Part shown: in pieces, positions 24,301 through 36,750 of the stretch
Numbering within the stretch: position 1 is the first letter of the stretch
Layout: each line of letters opens with the position of its first letter
The notes under the pieces: model-generated
Seen by the model: only the letters and a program-made list of their open reading frames with translations
The model's database searches: none
Told to the model about the DNA's origin: nothing
Position numbers and translations under genes: made by a program
Assembly: GCF_000003815.2 (NCBI RefSeq)
Contig: NC_049993.1
Span: 12,511,189 to 12,575,188 of the forward strand
Direction of reading: 5' to 3'
DNA: 64,000 nt
Source: Branchiostoma floridae
Lineage: Eukaryota; Chordata; Leptocardii; Amphioxiformes; Branchiostomatidae

Positions 24301-27300
24301 AATATACATAGATACAAACACTAGGTACCAAGATAGTACCCTTATTGGTGAAGGTGAATGTCTATACTATCTGGTACTGTACACTTAATCAAGAGAACTA
24401 GGCTTGCACCTGTACTGGTCCGATAGGTACGAATTGTGGCCGCATTTTGCTCTTAACGACATCCACGGATTTGGTACAATGTTTCTGAACCCATTTATGG
24501 CGACTCTCTTGTATGGACGAGATTCGGAACTATGAAAATGTACATTTTGGTTAATCTAATGTTGAGCAGTAGCATGCTGTAGATGTAGGCAACGCTTGAT
24601 AAATCTACAGGTGTCATTATCAGTCAGTGGAAAAGCCCACAACAAACTGCTGGTATTTTTGCCCTCTTGCTGAACCAGCGATTATTTTGCAGACGAATAA
24701 CACCATTGAAATCGCGAAAGGTATTCAACGTCGACGTTTCTCCTAACTTTCCCTCCGCTTTATGTATGATATACGTTATTACCGTCAGGCTGAAAAGAAT
24801 GTACTGTATCAGTCATACTGTCAGCAAAGCTAATTTAATGTAGCCCGGCTATATTATTACATCGGCCAAGAGAACTTTTCTACTAATTCGTTCGGCGATA
24901 TCGACCAATGCAGACGGCCGTATGCCAACCATTGACATTGTAGATAGATGCCACATCTTCGCTTTTTCAGTAGTCTTCAGTCACCAAGAGTCAGAATAGC
25001 CTACACAGCAACATGTACAGATGCGGTAGTTTTATGTCCATGTTTTGTGTGGTGGCCTCTTACTGCAAACTTATCAGGACGCGTACGTTGCATTGTAACG
25101 AGTGTATCAAACACTGAAAATGTGAAGGAATTTACTGTATCAGGTGGAGAGAACATGTACTTATTGTACATGTGAACTAAAATTCACCTCCTCTGGGTCC
25201 CTTCTCTGGTGGACAGCCTGAACGACTGTACCATACGTAACTGTCATGAACTGGCGCGGGCTAACAAGAAAATCGTTGCCTTGGCAATGATGCCTCTCGT
25301 TCCTCACTATTTCTGGGTGTTTCCGTCCAATTTTGCGCTTGATTCGTCTCCATTAAAACACAGACAGCCGCATTTGTCACAACCACTGCAATCCCGGGCC
25401 CAGAGGCCGAGTGTCAATAATTTTCATTACATCACTTCATGGCAGTTGTCCGACCCACTGCCAACGATGACCCGCTGGGGACTTCAACCACCAATTCCGC
25501 GGCCCAACTTCCATCCTGCCCGCCTTACAAACCGTCCCTACCACCCGTAACCCCGGGGACCCCGAGATTTCCTGAGCTTGACATTGCGCACGAACCGAGT
25601 CGCCGCGATGAAAAGACGGAGGAAAGAGGTGGCAATCTCATTCACTGATTTCCGCCACCCGTAATTGATATCCGGCTGGGAGAAGACGCGAGGATGGGAC
25701 GGATCAACGCGTTCCCATTGGCCCAGCACTGGCTGCCTCACAACGATAATATTAAATGTCTTCATCACACAATGAGTTTCTGACACGTTTTCAATTCAAT
25801 TAGCCATCGACAGTTGCAGACTTCAGGAAGGAACTTAAGGACTTTGTTCAGCTAGCTTACGTTGCGTAATGGTTTGGACAGGCGTGAAAATAAATACATG
25901 TCACTATGGGAATGTACTTATAGCTTGTTCAAAAGTATAAGCCCAGCATAGTTTTCTCCAGTCTTCAACGTTAACTCTAACATCTATGAACATATCCAGT
26001 CAACAAATTACTTTGCTACAACATACATTCTAAACTTGCATTATACCTTAAGCGACGAAGTAACTCAATGCTAATAAAAATTGCTTCAAGCAAGATGATT
26101 TGTGGATATTTGATTTTTCTATAAGTAGCTTCTATAAGGAGCTATTCAAATTACTTTTAAACTTTAAATATTTCTACATAAAACTGGCATCTTTTTATGA
26201 TTTCTTTTGGGGAAGTACATGTCATGTAGAAAGAATACTAGTCACATCGGGCGATGCTTGATGCAAGGAAGCTATACCAACAAAGTCTTAATGAATAGAA
26301 ATACGAGTTTGTGACTATCTATTGCGTCTTTCTTGACTTCCGTGTACGCACATTGTAGCCTTTCAATCTTAAACTTTTCCTTAGACATATTTGCACTTGA
26401 CTTTAAGACGTACGAGGTAATCCCTAGATCTGTGTGTTCTCAACAAAGCAGTGCTTCCTGACTACCAACACGATAAGGGACAATAGTCCGCGCTTACATT
26501 GCTCTCCCTATCGCTATCAAAGATATCAAAAGCTTTGTCAGGTCTTACCTCTACGTTTGCAACACGTAATGTGGATGGTAAGGATTCTCCCGAAGTGTCC
26601 ATCAGCTCTGGCATCTCCCTCGCCCGCTTTTGTCAAAGCTTCGGATCGACCAAACACGCGGAGCGGGCTCTGTTCCCCCTCGCACGGCGATGCTATCTGC
26701 TGGTGCACACGACAATGTTTACTTGATTCAAAGTGCGGACGACTGATAAGAGAGTTGGCTGTCTGGTGGATTGATGGAGGGATGAGGTGTGACCCGCGGC
26801 TCGAGGAGCGTGGATGACAATGTAAGCCTCGGCAAATTGCGGACCGTCCTCCCCGTTGACATCGGGCCACCGCTAACCGCTGATCCTATCTGTTCTGGCC
26901 ATTTCAGTCACGTCTCGCTACGGAAGAATGGTTGCGAAGACACCGAGAGAACGATCCATTATTCATGCCTGCCTCTATCACAGAGTCCTCTTTCACAGAG
27001 TCCTTTAAACCTTACAGTCTGCAAGCTTGAAGACTTAGATAGATGCAGCCTGGCAACAGTTACTGTAAGGCGCCTCAGGGGACAGTATGCTGGTTTGAAT
27101 GGAGCGTGATCGCTTTTACGTAACTTTCCGCCCTGTCCCACCCACAGCTTTGCAAGAGGATAACACGTGATTTATGATTTAATAACAAACTGATGCATTC
27201 TAACTTGTACTTATATGTAGCTTACTTGTGATTCCAAACTCATTTCTTTCTGCACTCAGGCGTGATTTCTTTTCAGCCGCACTCAAACACCGGAACTTGC

Positions 27301-28660
27301 CATAGCTTGGAGAAAAACTTTTGAAAGACTTTTAGAAGTTACTAGTTACTCCATTAGGATTTCCAAAAGCGTGTTCACTTGCACGGCGTTTTAAAGGTAA
27401 TCATTAGATACACGTGGTGAAGATTCAATTCGCCCTTAGAAATCGGTAAGCATAAGCCAGGATAATTAATATTATAGAATTCGAATGCAGTTTACGGCCG
27501 CCATTTGGATATCATCCTTTTTTGGCACAAACTAACTTATATTCTTAAGGCGATTTATTGATCTAATTTAAGATAATTCACGCAACTGTATGCACACCAA
27601 GGAACTGCATTGTAGTGCATCTTAAGAATATCCTAAAGACAGCGGGATTAGAGTTCTTAGAATCAGCGCGCAGCTTACAGGAAGTCTTCACCGCCAGCTT
27701 TGCCAGCGAAGCCCAGAAGTTATCGTTAACTTAACTCCAAAGTGCTATTTCTCAGTCGAGAGGGTTCTGTGCTGATGATTGCTGGCCGTTAGACGATGAC
27801 CAACAAACCATGTCTGCCTTTCATTGGGGAAACCAACCCGAGCGTTAGGGAGACGGAATAATCGATAAAATCGTTTGCAGAAAGACGGAGTTCGGACTGC
27901 GCAGCGCTAGCGATGATTGGTCTCCCAAAACATTTCGACAATTAGATTTAGTCCGAGGCTCATGTTAACTTACACCGCAATGTTTCTTTCGCATCGGTCG
28001 TGAGCGGAATGGACAATGTCTTAAAGGAATCAGATGCAGAATCGTACATGCAAGTCGTCAATTTCATGTAATCAAGGACTTTCAAGCACCAGAAAAGCGT
28101 TGATCCGATGTATTTTAAGTTTCTGCGCCTCCCCTTGGGTAGGATAAAAGAACGTCTTAAGGAATGGACATCAATCTTCAAATCTTGAGGGACAAATTAG
28201 CAGCAATGGTAGAGGGTTCACCTTACCATCATCTCTCGTTAAGGTGCACAGTTAGTGCACATTCGTCAACAAAATGAACAAAGCTCTCTTTTGATGTCAC
28301 TGATTAAAGGCTAATCATTTGTCAACCATCATTCACATTGTCATCCAGTGCAAAGATGTAAACATGAACTGAAAAAAAACAAGCCATATGATATGGATGA
28401 CGAGACACAAAATGGCATTGCATTGTAAATGCTAATCAAACAATCATAAAAAAAAGTTACGTTTTGATCGATCATGATCGACACAACAGATGGTGGTGAT
28501 TTCTACGACACAACATTGCTACCATACTATGGAAGATTTTATGGAAGTCTGCTTTTCGTCAAAAGTTACCTCTAACTCAAAAAGCAAACGCCACGGTCAG
28601 TACTACTTTAATTTTGTTACCCCGTGGGGCGGTTATATTGGCTACCAGTATATAAAGCAG

Positions 28661-28681
28661 ATACAGATACAGATACAAGCA
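28661..28681 (+). repeat. Short (CAGATA)n repeat
   Basis: Three to four units of CAGATA in a row close to the left end of the 28.8 kb transposon. Confidence 0.8.
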
Positions 28682-28781
28682 GAGCATGATTTAGCCAGAC
28701 AAAGTTTTCCAAGCCTTCCCAAGATCGGTATCACATAAGGGAACTCATCATAGCTGTGAACTTTTCACCTATGGAGAATAA

Positions 28782-29850
28782 AGCCCCGGTCACAAAGCGC
28801 GTACGATTCCTTGCGATTCCTTCCGATGCGCAGGATAATCGCAGTGCGACGTAAGTCGGAAGAAAATCGGAAGCAATGGTTTAAGTATATAAAGCCGTGG
28901 TCACAAAGCGCGTAGTGGATCGTACGATGAGGTCATAAGAGCGTGCCTGTGTCAATCGCAGTGAATCATAGTAAATCGGGGAGCGTCGTATGGCGAAAAA
29001 TAGAGCTGAAATGGATTTTGAACATGTTCAAAATTTCGCTATCGTCGTAAGGTTTTATTTGCCCCCATAGCAGAGTTCATTACGGCAATTTTTGTCTACT
29101 GATGAGGTTATAGATTTATGATTTTTTAGTATGTTGTGATGGTTTCAGTTTTACCTGATATTGTCGATATTGACGAAAAGGGGAAATATATCAGTCGCAA
29201 CTGCCACAGTCGCAACCAGAGAACAGCGCGTCACGCACAGGTGATGCAGACAATAGTTTGATCGCTTCATGCACGTGAGTTTATAATTAGATCAAATCTC
29301 AGCTCTCGTCGGTCTTGGCACTCTTGGGTCAGTTTACCATAATCGTAATAACCATGGGGACAACTCGAACATAAAGGCAGGCTCTATGAGTCGGAAATAT
29401 ATATGATATAATGCTTATCATTTGATTTTTGTATGATGGCATCTTTTTGTTGATAGCATATCATGATACGATCTTCGAAAGAGCCTGACACGCAGAGCCG
29501 GCAAGCAGACCGAGATAACCATACCAGTACTCACGCTTGATTTGAACTTTTGCTTGTAATATTGTTGTCATGGTCTTTTTTAATTTATTTTTACAGTTAA
29601 AGATATTATAGGAAGGTATTTAACAGCTACGTCCACATGTTTGTTGGTTAAAGAAGCACAAAAGCGGTCAGACGGCTATACAGAAGAGACACAAGTGAAA
29701 AATCGTGCGACGCTGGAAAAATTTTGAACACCATCCGATGCGTTGCGATGGCTTGCGATGCTTACGATTTTGTTGCGATGTACTGCGCTCATCGTACGAT
29801 ATGCGGAATAGTCCATCGCAAGGAATCGTACGCGCTTTGTGACCGGGGCT
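28782..29850. mobile_element. 1.07 kb non-autonomous DNA transposon, Harbinger-like
   Basis: The ends are inverted copies: AGCCCCGGTCACAAAGCGCG plus TACGATTCC at the left, and GGAATCGTACGCGCTTTGTG plus ACCGGGGCT at the right, matching over about 30 bases. The trinucleotide TAA flanks both sides (28779-28781 and 29851-29853) as a 3-bp target duplication, which is the PIF/Harbinger pattern. A diverged second copy of the terminal repeat lies inside the left end at about 28896-28925 (AAGCCGTGGTCACAAAGCGC). Subterminal short repeats with TCGTACG and GCGATG motifs are frequent. No transposase frame is present, so it must depend on another copy. Confidence 0.8.
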
Positions 29851-32800
29851 TAAAGCAGTGTGAAAAGATCAGAGACATTGCAGTTTCACAGGTCACAGCC
29901 TGGCCTGAACTCTACGATAACATTTGACTTCTTCAACACGCCATTTCCGCTCCACAAAGCTAACGGCAAATTGAGGCATTTTATGAAAGCTGACTTAATG
30001 CTCATGTTAATATTCAGAACACTATCATTGTTACAGAAGACTTAAAACAGGAAACCTTCAAAGAAGGACTATTTCTGGCAATGTAGAATCAGTGCAGACC
30101 AGATGGTCGTATTTTCACTGAATACTTTATTTTCCAACTGCTTCGTTAATTTTAGCATTATTACAATAAAATATGTACACCTGTACCACCTGACACGTAT
30201 AAGGACCACCTAACCAATGTGACTATTTTGTGTTGGCCCAATAGATACTCACAATTTTCCAATCAACACAAGCGATGTAAATCCTCTCTATACTACATTC
30301 CACCAAGCCCAGGTAAACATTTCCTGACGATGCCGATATGTAACTGAATATACGATCATTGCAGTGTCTTTGTCTCCTCGACAACAGATGCTGCACATCC
30401 ATAAGTTGATACAGGTTTTGCAAGTCCATGGCCGTGTTGACAATTCTCACGTAAGATTTTCCTGACTGCTTGAAAGCTACTGGAGTTTTCCAGATGTTTA
30501 AACTTGACCAAAATAAATCGAGAAAAGATAACACCTTAACACTGAACGACTCTACAGACGTACAGATCAACGACACCATGTCCACATATCGGCTCCTCAA
30601 TGTCACTTCAGTGTTCAATCAATACCACAATATAGCATCCGGGGAAACATTGTGTATTCAGCCCTTACTCCTCTCCTAGGAATGACAGCTGAAGTTCGAT
30701 ATTATCTAGTTGGCAGCGGCTAGATTATAGGATTGCCATCCGAATCCAACACTTACACTTGCACTAGGTACATGTAAAGCGATACATAACTCCTTCAAAC
30801 CATCAACTTGTCACGACGTATAGACAACTACTATGTCTTAGCCCTCAAAATCGATAGCTATGTACAAAAGCCATTCTTGAAAGAGAAGATGTAAAAAAGA
30901 AGTCTCACATATTGATCCGTATCAAAATCAATCTCATCTGCCTTGGCTACCATGATGTTGCCTATCGATTTCACCTTGGGAGGGTGTAACAGCAGCCCTG
31001 CAACCGTTTTATGTCAAATAAAATCTGCCAAATATGAGACGACCTTGTAGTTGGTATGGAGTGGTGCGTATCCGAGGAAATAAAATGGGCCCAACAGTAA
31101 TACATCCCAAGTCCATAAAGTTCATCAGCCTGTGTTGTTAGTCGTGAGGGGCACCGCTTGATGCATTTCAAGCCACGTAAAGAGTATGGGGAAGTAATCA
31201 AGTCATCGCAATGATACCTTCCAACGACTGCGGAGTAACACCGGTAAGATTTGGTCGACATCATTAGCCACTGTCTGTCTTAGCCATACAGACTACACGG
31301 CCGTAAATGTCTCGGACGCCGGTCGTTAATTTGTCCCATTGGTCTTTAACTACAAGACCAGACTACGGTAGCAGATTCTTGACCTTCGAATGAAAGGGGA
31401 TCTGGTGACCACTGGTTGTTCAAGGATACTGTTATTAACTGATGATCTTACTGATAGTGGGACTTTCTCATTGGTACGTCTAGGGATAAAAAATATCTAC
31501 GAATAGATTGGGTGGTACTTAAAGATGATACAAACTACAAACTACTAATACCATTGGTATACAGTCTGTATAAGCAAACAAAAAATATATTGCTACGAAA
31601 AGCTCACAGGAAAAGTAATGCCATCTATATAGGTAAATTCGTATAATTAATAGAGCCCGTTTTAGACTCAAAGTTGATGTAGAACCATCCCACCCAAAGG
31701 CGATTTCATATCTTCTGAAATCGCACTCATCAGCCATTCTATCTTACTTAAAGCTTGGCTACATCCCCAAAGTTGACCAACTTCTATATATATATTCCAC
31801 ATGTTAGGAGTAGGTGCCAAGCTGAAAGCGTTTTTCCTAAAACTGTATATCAATGGACCAAACTTCGTCGTGATTGCTTCCCTTGTGGGTACAACCTAAA
31901 ACTTCTAGTTTAAGTTCAAAGGACATTTTTCATCAAAACTCCAGTTAGTGAATCCGATGCCGTCTCTGAATGAGCTCTGTTTTGTGGTTAACTGGAATTT
32001 AAAAAAAGAAGAGATATACCTTGTGCTTTTGTTTCTATGTGTATATAAAGATTTTCTCCAATGAAGTCGTGTCTTTGGATATGAAGACATTGTGTAGATA
32101 GTATCATAGGTAAGAATTACAATTCTTAATAGTTGCACACCACAGACTATACATTCAACCTTTCATGACGATTCCTTGTTCTTTTTTGAGCTGGTATTAT
32201 ATACGTATCAGTCGGTACAGTACGTCTCCCAGTTTATTTGGCATTCCACACATCAAAGTCTGGACATATCTCACTCAAGTTACAATATTTTTGGCGAATT
32301 CTTTGCTACGAGGGAATGCGGTATTTTGATAATATCAAAGTACTCAAATCCCTTCTTCAAGGCCAGGTCTTCCGTCAGAACTGTCAGTGAACACTTTGTG
32401 CGGATTATATATCCACTGGCTGGGAAAGTCTTGAAATATTGCGTCCGTCAGATTCCATTTATTTTTATTTTCTTCACCGGTCCAAGACGTCTGTCCTTGA
32501 AATAGAATCGATATAAGAACTCTATATCTTTCTTTGAGGCTATTTGAAATACAGGCCAAATTGCAGAGACGTGTTTAAAAGAAAGATGCAAAATTTACCC
32601 TTCGTTTCAAATGTTGTTTTTTATCGATATTCATGGATATACATGTATATGACATGTATATGGTTGTATCACGATGCATGTTTTGTAGTTCAAGTACACG
32701 GTACAACGTTTTGTGCTATGGCAAATATTATTTCACACATTCTTTGATATTCTAGAAGCAATGCATTCAAACTTACTGTGTCATAAATGCCAAGCGAAAC

Positions 32801-33721
32801 TATAGATATTGTATTTATGTCATATGGTGCCGTATTCCTGTCTAATAGTCTATTTATGCCACCTAAATACCGTTATAAGAAACTCAAGCTGGTGGCTCTA
32901 ATATTCCGATATGTCTTTATTTGTGGATTATAGTTTTGCTGAATTGTCATATATCTCTCTATAGACTTTCCTGGAAAAGAAACCATTCTTGTTCTAATTT
33001 ACGGTTATTTCCTCATCTTTCCTTGTTAAGGTCCCTTAAGGGTAGCTCTCAGGTACAATAAAAAAGACATAACGATGCTACTAACAACAGCTGTCACAGT
33101 TAAACTGTATATATTTCATACTGTAAAAGACTGGAAATGACAAAGAATACCTCTGAGTCCTATAAGTGATGTTTGAGATGTCGAGCACAATGTAGAATTA
33201 TAGGCATGGGTATTGTTAAGCTTTGTGGAAGAAACATTTTTCTTTTTGAGTGAATGTTTCTTTCGTACGTAGATGCAGTTTGATGTTGGTCGTTCTCAAG
33301 TGGAACAAGAATGCTGGTAGTCTCAAAAGAGATGTCAGTATCCGGCTCATTCGACGTTCTTGGAGTTTTACCAGTGTTGATACAACATTTTGTATGTTTA
33401 TGTTGTAGTTCACCTTTTAACGATTCGGCCCGTCCTAGGAGAAGGACACTCGTAAAACACTAAGAGCCGGATCTTTACATGTCATTGGAGATTAAGGTTT
33501 TGCAAAAGAGAATACTTTATGGGGGGAGAGGGGGCGGTGATCATAAAGCTTACAAACTGGCGTCCGGCCGGGCAGAACAGAAAGGTATACATCAAACGTA
33601 AAAATTTACATAATATGCAAATAAAGGAGCTTGAACATATTCTCTCCGGAATTTTCGACCGTGTCTCTCGGTCTGCTTCAGCTATCTGTCCCGAGTTCTG
33701 TAGATACGTGTGTTTTGAACG

Positions 33722-33785
33722 TGTGACGTCAGCACTGGGTTCAAAGTTCGCCGGAAGTCTGTACCGTCCCCGTCCCGTAAAAATA
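33722..33785 (+). repeat. Dispersed repeat end, copy 1 of 3
   Basis: GACGTCAGCACTGGGTTCAA, GGAAGTCTGTACCGTCCCCG resembles GTCAGCAACGAGTCAAAGG, GGAAGTCGGTACCGGCGTCC at 45.96 kb and GAAGCCGATACCGACCCCCG at 48.67 kb. Divergence is high and the element type is unknown. Confidence 0.4.
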
Positions 33786-35705
33786 GTTATGAGCATAAAT
33801 TGTGTTGGTCTATTGATGTACACTTTTATTTTTCCTGCAAATAGAAATGTGATCCTAACATCAGTTGCATTAAGGAAAGTTTGTAAATTAAATCTAATTT
33901 TGCCGCAGTAGATTCGGTCATTGGTTGTTGAAAAGATGTTGATTCTTACGAAAAAAAGTTTCGACCATAGAATTTAGAAGTTAGGATATTCATCGACTAT
34001 AGCTAGCCAACCAGACTTTTAAATCAAACCCCTCCGTTAGGACCACTGTCATATTGAAACCCTAAAGTCGTTATTCTACAGGTGCACATTCACACAAAGA
34101 CCCTTTTATGTCTCTATATTACAGTGATAAAACTTGGGAACAAAGAAATGTAGCCGAGGGATTATATTGAAACATCAGCTGCATCGACTGGATGAGATTT
34201 ACAGCGAATAACATCTCCTGCTTTTATCTGTCCCATGCCATGTGAACATTGCGGGATAATAGATCTCTCTCTAGCACGATGTTTATTGTTTTACTCCTTT
34301 AAATCATATCTAAATGACGGCATATTTCCTTGTCATCATTTGATACACGACGCCTGGTTTATGTGGAAATGGAGCCGTGTGGTCCCGCATACCAATGACA
34401 ACAGCCGGCAAGGTTTTACAATCCTAGACAGAATAGACTGAAGAGAGATTTACTAACGTAGTGTTTTACAGTCGATATATTTATAATCTCCTCATCAAAA
34501 CAATCTACTGGTCCAAAATTGCTCCCTGACGAGGTACATATATTTCTTTTAACTCACAGAATGATTTACAAGCCCTTATGTATTTCCCAAAGTATTTTTT
34601 AAATACCTACGCTGGGAAACTAATGAACGTTTTTGCTTCAGGCAAAGATGTACATAATACATGATTACGTGACAAACCATAAATTTACTGAAAGTTGATG
34701 ATACCTAAAAGTCGTTATTCATAGTCATCAGTGGTAATGGTAATCCAAATGGATTATGCAATTTTCATAAAAGGGGGTTTGAGATTAGAGTTCATTAGAT
34801 TAAAATCCCTCTCCCTATACTAATTGTATACATTAGTTCCTTTGTTGATTGTGTAGCAAAGTCAATTAATGTTCCCTCTTGAGTTGCGACCTTCGCATTA
34901 GACACTTAATGAGAAAATGTTGCGCCTTGGAATACAGTAATTTTCCGTTCATACACGGAAGCACCTGTTGGAATATCATCTCCAATGCATTGGCAGGTTC
35001 ACCAAGTACATACGATATTAGTTCCTGTGATTCACATTATGAAAAGTGTCCACTTAAGTACTCCTTAAATGTTTTAGAAAATAAGGCTTGCTCCACCATT
35101 TTGATTTTTGCTGCTACAGGTCAATATATATACATATGAAAGAATGGATTGCTCGCAATCGGTGTTCAGCAATTGACAAGCAAAATCGTTATTTTAAGAT
35201 GTTAGATCACCCCCTTGGACCACCCCTCTTTTTCTTTTTAACATATCAAAAAGGTTTTAAATTAGTATTATATATAATGGAGAGGCCTCCAAGTGAGACT
35301 CCATGAAAATTCTGTATGAGTTTCTTTATAAGGAGCCGTTCCTCGGTTGGCTCTTTTAACCTCACATACACAGCAGTACCAATCGTAATGACAAAACTGC
35401 AGTCATTTACATTACATGGTCAAACGCCGTAACCCATATCAATATTGAAACCACAGTACAATATTAACTGGTAACGCCTTCAGAAAAACGTATTCCAAAA
35501 ACCACTCACACGCACATGCCTACACTACTTTCAGACCCTCCCCACGTCCTTTGTAACATGAGTTGAATGACTCACAACATGTCAACAGTGATCTTAGAGA
35601 TCCGGTACTTTCGTAATTTAAACTCTAAATGCTATTCGTCTCGCCACTTAAAGGCTAAGTTCGCACACTAACCCATCTACGCTGCCCATCAGTTCTCTGG
35701 AAGCT

Positions 35706-36086
35706 CTATCGCAACCTTTTAGCGCATGTAATGGCAGCGTGATACCCCTGATGAAAGGCAGGATGAACTACATGCCAAACTCGTTTTTTAAAGTCTTTGG
35801 AGCTTTTGAAGTCGCGTCCCGTGGAGTCAGAACACTCAATCGTGTGGGCGGGGGTGACTCCACATCCCCCTGATGGACGACCTTCATGACCTCGATGATC
35901 GCCAGGGCCGGACAAATTCCCCACAAAGAGGATCCGCGTGGAGAAAGAGTCGCCGACTGGTGTTAAATCTCTGGTGCCATTAGGACGCCAGACAAAGCGT
36001 GAAGGACACGCAGCTCTTCCAGCCACGGATGAAGTGGTAGGAAGACAAATAAGAAGACTTAGGGCAGCGAAGAACGTCCGGGACAT
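35706..36086 (-). CDS. Putative small secreted protein (126 aa), family unknown
   Basis: The frame from ATG at 36086 encodes MSRTFFAALSLLICLPTTSS, a convincing signal peptide with cleavage expected near VAGRA, then a Cys-poor basic mature part (SRFVWRPNGTRDLTPVG, then LFVGNLSGPGDHRGHEG, ending CAKRLR before TAG). An earlier in-frame methionine 11 codons upstream is less likely because it would precede the signal core. It may be a complete single-exon gene or the first exon of a spliced gene; no strong donor was identified. The adjacent duplicated block at 36.38-36.75 kb repeats the start region and its upstream flank, keeping a signal-peptide-like frame. No homologue is recognised; expression is unproven. 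Confidence 0.4.
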   Translation of the reverse strand: MSRTFFAALSLLICLPTTSSVAGRAACPSRFVWRPNGTRDLTPVGDSFSTRILFVGNLSGPGDHRGHEGRPSGGCGVTPAHTIECSDSTGRDFKSSKDFKKRVWHVVHPAFHQGYHAAITCAKRLR

Positions 36087-36379
36087 TGAGACACGTTCAA
36101 CACTTTGCGAGTAGGTCACTGTGGGGTCGTGTCGGCAAGAAGATTTCTTCTCTCCTCATTCCAAACTTTGATCTGCTGCTGCATCTTTGAACTACTTCGA
36201 GTAGAACTTTCGACCAATGACGGATTCCATAGTGGGTGTAACTGACTCATCCGGCAGATCCAATCATTTTGTCAATCTGAACAACCCACATTGAACCGGG
36301 ACGGGGGCAGGTATCCACTTCCGCTATCCGGGCACGTTTGACCCACACCTGGCGTCACAGGTCAACGACACCAGTGTGC

Positions 36380-36750
36380 ATTAGGAGTGGATGAAGTAGC
36401 AATAAGACACCTAAGAAGACTTAGAGCAGTAAAGACCATTTTGGACATTCCGACACCTTCAACCCTCTGTAAGAAGGTCACTTTTTGAGCGTGTGGGCGA
36501 AGAGATTTTTTCACCTAGTTCTCTTGAGCAGCTGCGACATTTTTGCCTTTGAGAATTTACAGAACTTTGTGCCAATCATGGATACCATAGTGTGTGTGTT
36601 ACTGACCCACAGGTCAAGTCTCTTCTCTTAAGTGTGTCAATCTGAACAACACTCAATAGACCTCCTTGAACCGGGACGGCGGAGGGCATAGGCTTCTGGG
36701 CATCTTTGATCCCACCTGTAACGTCACACGTCAAGAAGATCAGTGCGCAT
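36380..36750 (-). pseudogene. Decayed tandem copy of the secreted-protein start region
   Basis: This block aligns throughout with about 36020-36384. Shared landmarks include AAGAAGACTTAG, CAATCTGAACAAC and TTGAACCGGGACGG. From ATG at 36448 it encodes MSKMVFTALSLLRCLIATSS, clearly related to MSRTFFAALSLLICLPTTSS of the neighbour, but the frame stops eight codons later (NAHWCR then TGA). It is therefore a truncated duplicate, or an alternative first exon if a donor exists that I did not find. Confidence 0.55.

Larger units (their letters stand above)
27974..32495 (-). other. Cluster of minus-strand open segments with splice-like edges
   Basis: Five segments read like coding exons. 32495-32344 has acceptor CTATTTCAAG| and encodes WTGEENKNKWNLTDAIFQDF. 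About 31888-31748 encodes FRKNAFSLAPTPNMWNIY and ends at donor TTTAA|GTAAGA (phase 1). From 31227 down (acceptor TTACTCCGCAG|, phase 1) is a Cys-rich segment with GLKCIKRCPSRLTTQADELY. About 30475-30253 contains SYVRIVNTAMDLQNLYQLMD and ends at donor ATT|GTGAGT. 28186-27974 contains LRRSFILPKGRRRNLKYIG and ends at donor GGT|GTAAGT. Phases agree only between the second and third. No family is recognised. A 1.07 kb transposon lies between the last two segments. On the plus strand at 30490-30660 a competing frame carries four N-glycosylation sequons. Treat as a hypothesis. Confidence 0.2.

Noticed and set aside
25209-25550. 113-residue plus-strand frame in a GC-rich patch
   Set aside because: Proline/serine-rich translation with no domain; the opposite strand is also partly open, so the patch is listed only as possible regulatory DNA.
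32176-32505. 109-residue plus-strand frame
   Set aside because: Aromatic-rich translation of AT-rich DNA without a start context or domain; the opposite strand carries a better exon candidate.
33519-33911. 130-residue plus-strand frame
   Set aside because: Part of it overlaps a dispersed repeat end also found at 45.96 and 48.66 kb, and the opposite strand is equally open.
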